DNA from: Kineothrix sp. MB12-C1
GTDB lineage: Bacteria > Bacillota > Clostridia > Lachnospirales > Lachnospiraceae
Length of the DNA: 64,000 nucleotides
Assembly: GCF_030863805.1 (NCBI RefSeq)
Contig: NZ_CP132957.1
Span: forward strand, 992,001 to 1,056,000
Direction of reading: 5' to 3'
Shown: positions 1 to 8,400 of the stretch, in pieces
Layout: the number at the start of each line of letters is the position of its first letter
Numbering within the stretch: position 1 is the first letter of the stretch
Position numbers and translations under genes: made by a program
Notes under the pieces: generated by a model
Seen by the model: the letters and a program-made list of their open reading frames with translations, nothing else
Told to the model about the DNA's origin: nothing
Databases searched by the model: none

Positions 1-77
1 TACCTCTTTATTTTGCGCTATCTGCTGCATTTTAGTTGAATTTGCCGTAGTTGTGACTAAAAAACACCATACTCATT

Positions 78-821
78 TTAATGGCTATCTTTGTTTAAAG
101 AATGAACCGCCATAATAAAGCTGATTGCACCTAAGACAAGGAGAAGTCCTCCTGTAGAAAGTAACTGATACCAATCAATTGTTGTGCTTTGTGATAACAT
201 TCTAAGGCTATTGATAACATGGGTAAATGGATTAATCATTGCTGCAATTTGGAATCCGCCCTGAAGTTGTTCAAAAGGTATTAACGCTGAACTGACAAAG
301 AACAATGGTAAAGTAAAAGTGTTTATAAGGGCTATAAAGGAATTTTCATCTGGCAGTGTAAGACTGATGCTATAAGACATTGCTGCCACAAATGCTACCG
401 TCAGGAACAATAATATAGCCATAATCAGCACCCCGCTTATCCCCGATGCAATTCGCACAGACATAAGAAAAGCGATACCCATCAAAATTGTAATCTGGAT
501 AAATGACAGGACAGCAGCATCTAATATATGAGCCAGTATAATTGAGCTTCTTTTCACCGGTGAAATCATAATTCGGTAAAAGCTTCCCTCTGTTTTTAAT
601 GAATAGTTGGCAATTCCACTTACACCGGAGCTAGACAGGACTCCCATAACTAAGATGCCGGGCAAGATAAATGCTGTGTAATTTTCTTCGGACTTACTGC
701 CACTAAATATGGTGCTGAATAGCAGAAGCCATATAAGCGGCTGCACTAATGTCATAATAATTGTTACCGGATTTTGAAAGCGCCACTTCACACTTCTCCA
801 AAAAAGGTTATAAGTTTGCAT
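78..821 (-). CDS. ABC-2 type transporter permease
   Basis: This is an integral membrane permease of an ABC-2 (drug or polysaccharide) exporter of the DrrB type, about 247 residues. It has about six hydrophobic segments and the family-typical arrangement of an N-terminal arm (MQTYNLFWRSV), then VQPLIWLLLF, and a C-terminal NPFTHVINSLR motif. The start is set at ATG 819-821 because GAGGAGGG lies just upstream; the open frame extends to 872 but that part overlaps the end of the ATPase gene. The ATPase stop (808-810) lies inside this gene, so the two were translationally coupled. The ATPase is now only a remnant, so the transporter is probably non-functional unless it borrows another ATPase. The substrate cannot be told. 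Confidence 0.85.
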   Translation of the reverse strand: MQTYNLFWRSVKWRFQNPVTIIMTLVQPLIWLLLFSTIFSGSKSEENYTAFILPGILVMGVLSSSGVSGIANYSLKTEGSFYRIMISPVKRSSIILAHILDAAVLSFIQITILMGIAFLMSVRIASGISGVLIMAILLFLTVAFVAAMSYSISLTLPDENSFIALINTFTLPLFFVSSALIPFEQLQGGFQIAAMINPFTHVINSLRMLSQSTTIDWYQLLSTGGLLLVLGAISFIMAVHSLNKDSH

Positions 822-936
822 TGCGAACGCCCTCCTCATTTCGTTGTGTAAGAGACAGGAAAATGTCATCAAGACTGGGCGTTACAACTCCAATTGATGA
901 GTAAGGGATTTGTTTGTCTGATAAGAATTGATATTG
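808..936 (-). pseudogene. 3' remnant of ABC transporter ATP-binding gene
   Basis: In the frame overlapping the permease start, the minus strand encodes about 42 residues ending in VVTPSLDDIFLSLTQRNEEG and a stop at 808-810. The 'PSLDDIFL' tail is the usual C-terminus of DrrA-type ABC ATPases. The frame is blocked by TGA at 937-939, at the edge of the IS3-family element, and no Walker A, signature or Walker B sequence remains. The rest of the gene is not found beyond the IS, so it was lost rather than merely interrupted. Confidence 0.75.
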
Positions 937-976
937 TCAATATTGGTTTACACTTTTTTCTCAAGAATGTTCGACC

Positions 977-1951
977 TTATGCTGCCTCCTGCAATGAATC
1001 ATAGTACTGCTGTCGCTTAACCATCGGAGGTAAGCCACCGTTAGCTGAACAGATTCGCCGGTTATTCCAATAGCCGATGAAGTATCTCCAAATAAGAGTT
1101 TTTAACTGTTCTACTGTCATTGAGCTGGTATCGTAACGTCCATAAAGTAATTCCTCTTTGAATCTTGCCCACATACTTTCACATCTGGCATTGTCATGGC
1201 ATCTGCCACCGGCACTGTTCATGCTTTGAAGAATGCCATATTTGTTGATTGCCTTACGATATAACCCGCTGGTATACTGCGTACCTCTGTCACTGTGAAG
1301 AATAGCTCCCCTAAGCATAGGATAGGCTCTATAAGCGTTATCTAAGGTTTGTTCACAAAGGGGAGCTTTCATATTTGTATCCATGGCAAGACCCAATACC
1401 GCTAAATCGTAGCAGTCAAAGATGGCTGAAACATACAGTTTTCCATCAGAAGCTTTTATTTCAGTCATATCAGTAATACATTTTTTTAGAGGTTTTTCAG
1501 CAGTGAAGTCACGTTTTATTAAATCATCTGATTTCCGGGCTTCTTTGTCAGCTTTAGTAATACCATTAGGCTTGCGTTTTGGTTTGTGATTAAGACCAAT
1601 TTCGTCCATGACACGATAAACAGTTCTCTCGCCGGGAATGTGTATACCCTCCGGCTGTTTGAGTTGTAATGCCTGATACATACGGATTCTTCCATAAGTG
1701 TCATTACATTCATCCTCACTACAAATATCAAGCATTGCATCTGCCAATTCCTGATATTTCCATGGAGCATCCTTTGCTTTTAGGTATTTATTGAATGCTT
1801 GTCTGGAAACATGAAGCACTCTGCAATAAAAAGAAATTTTGCCCTTAATCTCGCCGTCATCAGTTTTGGTTGCAATAAACATCAGTCTCTGTTTTTTGCT
1901 GACTTCCGACGGCTGGCTGCGAAAAAGCACTGGCTTCTTCGAGAAATTCAT
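977..1951 (-). CDS. IS3-family transposase OrfB (DDE integrase)
   Basis: This is the catalytic subunit of the IS3 transposase, 324 residues. It has an N-terminal HTH_21-like region (about residues 55-125) and an rve integrase core with the triad D161 (TDMTE), D221 (HSDRGTQYTS) and E258 (CESMWARFKEE), so the DD(35)E site is intact. The ATG at 1951 lies inside orfA, with an in-frame TAA 12 nt upstream. OrfB is in the +1 frame relative to OrfA, not the -1 frame usual for programmed frameshifting in this family, so translation may be independent or require an unusual shift. Confidence 0.93.
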   Translation of the reverse strand: MNFSKKPVLFRSQPSEVSKKQRLMFIATKTDDGEIKGKISFYCRVLHVSRQAFNKYLKAKDAPWKYQELADAMLDICSEDECNDTYGRIRMYQALQLKQPEGIHIPGERTVYRVMDEIGLNHKPKRKPNGITKADKEARKSDDLIKRDFTAEKPLKKCITDMTEIKASDGKLYVSAIFDCYDLAVLGLAMDTNMKAPLCEQTLDNAYRAYPMLRGAILHSDRGTQYTSGLYRKAINKYGILQSMNSAGGRCHDNARCESMWARFKEELLYGRYDTSSMTVEQLKTLIWRYFIGYWNNRRICSANGGLPPMVKRQQYYDSLQEAA

Positions 1952-2222
1952 TTTCTTCTTTTAAACGACGGATTTCCTTATCCTGCTCTTTAATGCGCTT
2001 TTTGAGTTCGATAAGCTCATCGTTAAGAGATAAGGCATTCTTAGGCGTATGAACCGCGTCATTTGCGCTGAGACGACCTTCTTTGAAGGCTTTTATCCAG
2101 GTGTACATAGTACCCTTGGGAATCCCTAATTCGTTAGCTGCTTTATGCCCACCAATTTCCTGAGCAAGTTTTACAGCTTGTGCTTTAAATTCATTGTCAT
2201 AAGATTTTTGATTTTGTGCCAT
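1860..2222 (-). CDS. IS3-family transposase OrfA (HTH/leucine zipper)
   Basis: This is the DNA-binding subunit of the IS3 transposase, 120 residues. It opens with the HTH_Tnp_1 signature (YDNEFKAQAVKLAQE, then NELGIPKGTMYTWIKAF) and continues into a coiled coil (residues about 70-96) with the typical 'LKKRIKEQDKEIRRLKEEN'. The last 26 codons overlap orfB. It recognises the element ends and, fused or associated with OrfB, directs transposition. Confidence 0.92.
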   Translation of the reverse strand: MAQNQKSYDNEFKAQAVKLAQEIGGHKAANELGIPKGTMYTWIKAFKEGRLSANDAVHTPKNALSLNDELIELKKRIKEQDKEIRRLKEENEFLEEASAFSQPAVGSQQKTETDVYCNQN

Positions 2223-2298
2223 AGGTTGTTTCTCCTGTTCTCGTATTGATTATGATTATATATCAAAGTCCTTGAGAATAGGGTGTCAACTTTTATGA

Positions 2299-2436
2299 TA
2301 CAACATCACGCTTTCCTGCGGTGCGGTAAAGGCAAGCGTACAGTATGGTGAAACCGCTTCACCGGAAAGTGAATCCTTATGGACAACGATGCTTGACCCG
2401 GCAGGGCATCCCTTTTGCTTTGTTATTTGGCCTTGA
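2299..2436 (+). pseudogene. 3' remnant of VOC/glyoxalase-like gene
   Basis: The plus strand encodes 45 residues ending at TGA 2434-2436 and containing GAVKASVQYGE followed by LDPAGHPFCFVIWP. The 'DPAGHPFC' tail is a hallmark of the C-terminal end of glyoxalase/VOC-superfamily proteins. The 5' part is missing; the frame runs back into the end of the IS3-family element and a TGA at 2296-2298. It converges on the helicase gene, 29 bp away. The fold is recognised from this motif only. Confidence 0.65.
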
Positions 2437-2465
2437 GATTTGAACCTCACTTCATGGTGATTGAT

Positions 2466-5400
2466 TTATCTGTCAAATTCGTTTTCCTCCTCATCTTCCG
2501 ATGCGTATACCGAAACCTTTTCCGGCTCAAAGCCCTGACCCGCAATGTTGGTGAACCACTGCGACATAAACTCCTTTAAGTCCTGTACCATAGACGGCTT
2601 TGCCTGTGCCGTTTCATAAAAAAGCCCTACATTGTCCTGTAAGAACGATGTAGGGTGAATGGACATATTCCGTTTGTCAATGGTAAAGGTGATTTCCGGG
2701 TCGCGCATGGCGTCACCGTTTTGCGTGTAATAATGTGCAATGCTGTACTCACCGTTACCGATGGCCTCCAGCACCAAATCCTCAAAACCGTCGCTTTTCA
2801 GCTTCATATAGTAAGCGTCCCCGTCAAGGATAGGGCCTGCGAATACCGCCAGCTTCTGATACAGCTTTTGCTCTAAGGTGAGCCGTGCGGATGGTGGCTG
2901 CGTCCTGACGGCCGTGCTTTCCTCGCCGTTTGGTTCCTCCTCCGGCGCCTCCGTACTATCCTCATCCGGCTCTAAAATCTCGTCGGCACTGTCCTTAAAC
3001 TCCAAGGCAAGGTCAAGCTCCACCTTTTTCCTCTGGAGCTGCGCCAGCTTTTCCTCGTTAGGGAACAACTTCTGGCTTTCCAGCTTCGCCGCCTCAAGCT
3101 GCCGGTGCAAATCCGCAAGCTCACCGTGGGAAACCTCCAAATCTCCGGCAATATGCTCCGCCAGATTTTCAATACGGGTGATGTTGCCAAGGGCGGATTC
3201 ACCCATATCGGTGGCATAGCCGCGCTGTCCGTCCAGGACAATCCGCACACTGCTCATCATGCCGCGCTGCAGGGAAACTGAAAAGCCCGCATAGCTGCCC
3301 ATATCCAGTGTATCGCCCACTTCACGCCCCAGCTTGCGGGAGCGCACCATAAAATGCTCGGCAGCTTTGGTTCGCTCCTCATGGGTTCTTCCGTCAATTA
3401 CCATCTGAAACTCAGCCGGTTTATTCTGCCGGTAGGCTTCAAGGTCGGCGGTCATTTTTACAATCTTCTTTTCCGTACTTGTGATTTCATGGGGATAACG
3501 CTTGGAAATATCGTATTGCAGGCTGTTACGCTGGCTCTGCCATGAGGATTTCAACACCGTCAGACGGCTGATTTCGTTGTCCGTTTCCATCTTTTCCTTA
3601 ATCCTTGGATCAGAAACGGCAAGGGCCTTAAACTCGGCGTATTGGAGCATGGTGCTGTCCACATCCTCACAGCTTCGGAGGGTGGAACGGCCGGTCATAA
3701 TCTGGCTGATATACCGCTGTTTCTGTTCTAAAATCTGCCATAGGTACGCATCAAAGGTCTGTTCCGTGATGTAATTAAAAATAGAGATTTCCGGGTTATC
3801 GTTGCCCTGACGGAGAATGCGCCCGTTGCGCTGGATCAGGTCGGAGGGACGCCACGGCACATCTAAATGATGGAGTGCGATTAACTTGTTTTGGACGTTC
3901 ATGCCTGTTCCCATTTTGCCGGTGCTGCCCATGAGGATGCGTATTTCGCCGGTGCGGACCTTTTCAAATAGCTGTTCCCGCTGTACATCTGTCCGGGCGT
4001 CATGGATAAAGGTGATTTCCTCCGGCTTCACGCCCTGCGCGACCAGAACATCCTTGGTGGCTTCATAGAAATTAAAGCTGCCATCGCCCTTTGGCGTACT
4101 CATATCACAGAAGATAAGCTGGGTCAGCCGGTTTTCAGCGGTTTCATGGTAAATCTCCGCCGCTTTCCGGGCGCAGACATTGAGCTTGGTATTGGGATCG
4201 TCCGGCAATTCCGGGTCAATGGCTCTTGGGTCGGTAGACAGCAGGCGGGCTTCTAATGTGAGCTTTAGGAAATTGTCTTCAGAGCTGTCCACCTCACCGT
4301 TTCGGATTTTCTCCGCCCGTTCCGCAAGCTCCATCACGATACGCTTTTGCTCCGGTGTGATTTCCGCCTTGATGACCTGCACCGCACCGGTTTCCAGCTT
4401 CGGAGTAGGCAAATCCAGCATATCGGCGGTTTTGATGTCGGCAATCATCAGGAACATATTCATTAACTCAGGCAAATTGTGGAACTTTGCAAACCGGTTT
4501 TTCATCTGATAGCCGCTGCCCTCCGGCTTGATTTCCAGAGAGGATTCAATCACGCCGTAGGTGCTTGCCCAGCTATCAAACATCAGCAGTCCGCGTTCCT
4601 CCAGCGCTTTCGGCTGCAAGGTTTTTTGCAGAACATACAGCTCCGCCATGGTGTTGGAGATGGGCGTACCGGTAAGATACACCACACCCCGGCCGTCATT
4701 CAGCTCATTGATGTACTGGCATTTCTGGTGCATATCCATGGCGCGCTGGCTGCTGACCCCGGTGATCCCCGCCACGTTTCGCATTTTAGTGTAAGAAAAG
4801 TTGTTTTTGTAGGCATGAGCTTCATCCACAAACAGAGCATCTACGCCCAATTCCTCAAAACTGACAACATCATCTTTCTTCTCCGCCTTAAATAACCGGT
4901 CGTAGCGGAACTGGAGATTGGATTTGAAAATCTCCATCTGCTTGAGCGTCCAGTCCTTGCCTGCACGGAATTTCTGTTCTGCGATAGCATCGGTAATGGC
5001 CTCAATCTCCGCTTCCATAGCGGCAAGCTGCCGTTCTCTGGATAAACCGATCAGTTCAAAGCTGCTATGCCCCATAATAACGGCATCGTATTCCCCGGTG
5101 GCAATCCGGCTGACAAAACGGCGGCGGTTCTTTTTCTCGAAATCCTTTTTCTCCGCCACCAGAATATTGGCGTTGGGGTACATCTTCATGTAATGGGTCG
5201 CCCATTCGCCAACGAGATGATTCGGCACTGCATACAGGGGCTTATGAATCGCCCCCAGCCGTTTCATTTCATAACCCAACCCGATGGCGGCATAGGTTTT
5301 CCCGGCTCCTACCTCGTGCGCCATCAGCAGATTGCCGTCCCCGTAAAGGCCGTGGGCAATGACATCCCGCTGGTGCTTGCGCAGGGTAATCCCCTCGGCC

Positions 5401-8400
5401 ATATCCGGCAGAAGCAAATCATCGCCATTGTATTCACGGGGCCTGATGTTATTAAAACGGTCATTATAGAGCTTGGTCAGACTTGCGCCGCGCTCCGGGT
5501 CGGCAAACAGCCAGCTTTCAAAGGCCATTTTGATTTCGGCCTGTTTTTCACGGGCCAGTATGGTTTCCTTTTTATTGAGAACATATTTGGTCTTTTCCTC
5601 GCCAGTATCCGGGTCAATGTAGTCTACCGGGTCTTTGACCTCCACCGGGCGCAGATTCAGGGTGGTTTCCAGTATGTCATAGGCGTTCATGCGGTCTGTT
5701 CCGTAGGACTGGTTGACCGTGACAGAGGTGCGTTCTGCACTTTTATTGTTGATATGATAAGCGCCGCTGTAACGGGAAAATTCAAGAAAAATACCAAACC
5801 GCCCCGCTTGATTGCCCGGTGCGGTCTGGAAGGTATCGTACATAAACTGCTGATAAATCTCCGGGGGAATCCATGTAGAACCCAGCGTGAAGCTGATGTC
5901 CTGCGGGGTCAGGGGTACGGGCTGTACCAGCTTGAGGGCTTCCACGTTGCGCCTGAACCGTTCCGGTTTTTCCTCCGCCTTTAAGATGGCAGATGTCAGC
6001 TTATCTCTTACATAACCGCTTAAATACTCATCAGCGGTTTTCCAGCCGGTATGCGGATTGTCGGTGTAATCCTCCGGGTCTTGGTAAATCCTATCGCCCA
6101 GCTCCTCTATGATTTCGTCTGGAGTCGCTTTGCGGTGATCGGGACGCTGATAGAGCCAGGACATATAGGCAAGGTCTAATTTGCCTTTGACATTAAGGGA
6201 AACCATCAGGGCTTCTTCTGCGGAATGCACCGTTTTCGGCATAACCTTGGGCTTGATGGTGGCTTTATAAAAGATAGCCGTCTTTTCCCATACGTCCTTT
6301 TGGTCTTTCTGCTCCGCTTCAATGGATCGGAGCAGCGGCGCATTGGAATCCCTCGAAAACGCCATGACGTTGGCGTAGGAATTGAGATACCCCTGCTTTT
6401 TTACAAAGGCATCATAAACATGGTTTAGATGGGCGATATGCTCCTGAAGCTGCTTTTCGTATTCCATAGTGGGCAGCTCATGGAGATCGGCATATTCGCT
6501 GTTCTGAAAATCAATCAGACTGCGGATGGCTGCCGTAACCTCCAGCATACCCCGGATACGCTCGGCTTTCCGTCCGGTGATATTCTGTTTGTACATTCTG
6601 GAATTTTCCCGGTAATACAGTTCACTATCCACCAGCCCATAGCTGAAATTGCGCACGTTAGGGTCGGCAGGGATAGACTCCGGCAGCATTTCTTTTTCGT
6701 CCTCGTATTCCGAGGTGGCTTCGATGTACTCGCCGTCCAGATAGGAAATGGCGCGTTCCAGCCGTTCGTTCAAGTCCTCTCCGGGGATAGGGTGGCAGGC
6801 GGTGGTCTTTTCGTTGCCGAACATGGACTCGTCAAATACCATTTCACCCAGCACCATTTCCGGGTGGTCAATAAAATAGCTGTTCATAGGGATGCCGTCT
6901 GCATTTTGCTCCACAGAAAGCCACGGGCTGTTTTCTTCGTCCGGCACAATTTCTCGTTCCCGCTTTTTGAGGAACAAAATATCCGTGGTGGCTTCCGTTC
7001 CGGCGACCTGCTTAAAAGCGTTATTCGGCAGGCGGATTGCGCCAAGCAGCTCTGCTTTTCCTCCGATGTATTTGCGCATCTTTGAGTTGGCTTTATCCAT
7101 GGTGAATTTGGAGGTAATCAGCGCCAGCATACCGCCCGGACGAACCTTATCCAGCGACTTGGCAATAAAATAATCATGGATGGGGAGGTTATATTTGTTG
7201 TAGCGCGGATCATCCACCTTAATGGAGTTGAACGGCACGTTGCCCACCATGACATCAAAGAAATGGTCGGAAAAAGCCGTCTGTTCAAAGCCTGTCACCT
7301 GAATATCCGCGTCGGGGTAAAGGTGCTTGGCGATATGGCCGGGGACGGGGTCGATTTCACAGCCGTAGAGCTTAGAACCGCCCATACTGTCCGGCAGCAC
7401 GGAGAAAAAGTTTCCTGTACCAAGGGCGGGGTCTAAGATGTTCCCACCCCGAAAGCCCATGTTCTCCAAACCCTTATAAATGTGGCTGATAACGCCCTGC
7501 TCTGTGTAATAGGAGGTCAGGGTGCTTTTCTGCGCCGCCTGAAATTCCTCATCGGTCAACAGCCCTTTGATTTCCGCGTATTCCTTTTCCCAACCGCTTT
7601 TATCCGGTGTCAGGGCATTGGCAAGACCGCCCCAGCCTACAAACCGAGCAAGGGTAATCCGTTCCTCGGCGGTAGCCAGGCGCCCCTGCGCCTGCAATTC
7701 TTTCAGCAGACGGATGGCCTCAATATTGTTTCTGCACTTAGTTTTCGGGCCGCCGTCATACAGGTGGTGGTCAGGGGAATAGCGGTAATTGAAGCCCTCG
7801 CCCCATGCACGGGCATGGAAATCATCCTTAACAGCGTGGTTGTATTCCTCATTGGACTGATTGACAAGGGCTACGCCTTGGATTGCCGCCTTGATTTCTT
7901 CACTGTCATTGCCGCTTTGTACCGCCTCCACCACCATAGAAGCAAGCTCACCTTGGGTATAATGGTCTTTCAGGGGCTTACAGTCCGCAAGCTCGGAGAG
8001 CGGCACACGCTCCGTAATTTTCAGGCTGTTCAGGTTTTTAAGCTGAGAAATATCACCGATTTCAACCGTGCGGCCGTCATGCAGGAATTTGACAATCTCA
8101 ACTACCCGGTCATGGTAGTAAATACGGTCGCCCTCCGCAAACGGCAGGGACTGCGGCTCGTCGGAATTTCCGTCAATTACACTATCATTGTTATCGTCCG
8201 TGCTATCTTCGTAGCTGTCCTGTGCAACGGGAGTCATATCGAATAATGTAAGCTGCCGGTCAGGAGCCTCCTGCGCCGATTCAGGGGCAGGAATATAGAG
8301 GGGTTTACCCTGTGCCTCCAGTTCCGCCTTATCTTCCTCGGTCAAATACTGATCCTGCCGAACCAGCTCCATAATTCGAGTTTCTGCTCTGTCCCAAGTC

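Larger units (their letters stand above)
935..2302 (-). mobile_element. IS3-family insertion sequence
   Basis: The element contains overlapping orfA and orfB of the IS3 family. Its ends form imperfect inverted repeats: left GTTTACACTTTTTTCTCAAG (946-965) and right, read inward on the minus strand, GTTGACACCCTATTCTCAAG (2271-2290). Slightly further out both ends read TGT inward, giving approximate borders 935 and 2302. No convincing target duplication is seen (ATAT at the left, ACAT at the right). The flanks are remnants of two unrelated genes, suggesting deletion or recombination through the element. Borders are uncertain by about 10 bp. Confidence 0.85.

Noticed and set aside
5067-5984. Open frame of 305 codons on the plus strand opposite the methylase-helicase gene, with many similar ones from 2655 to 10208
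   Set aside because: GC-rich coding DNA often leaves long antisense frames. None shows a known motif or a ribosome-binding site, and the minus-strand gene has full-length domains.
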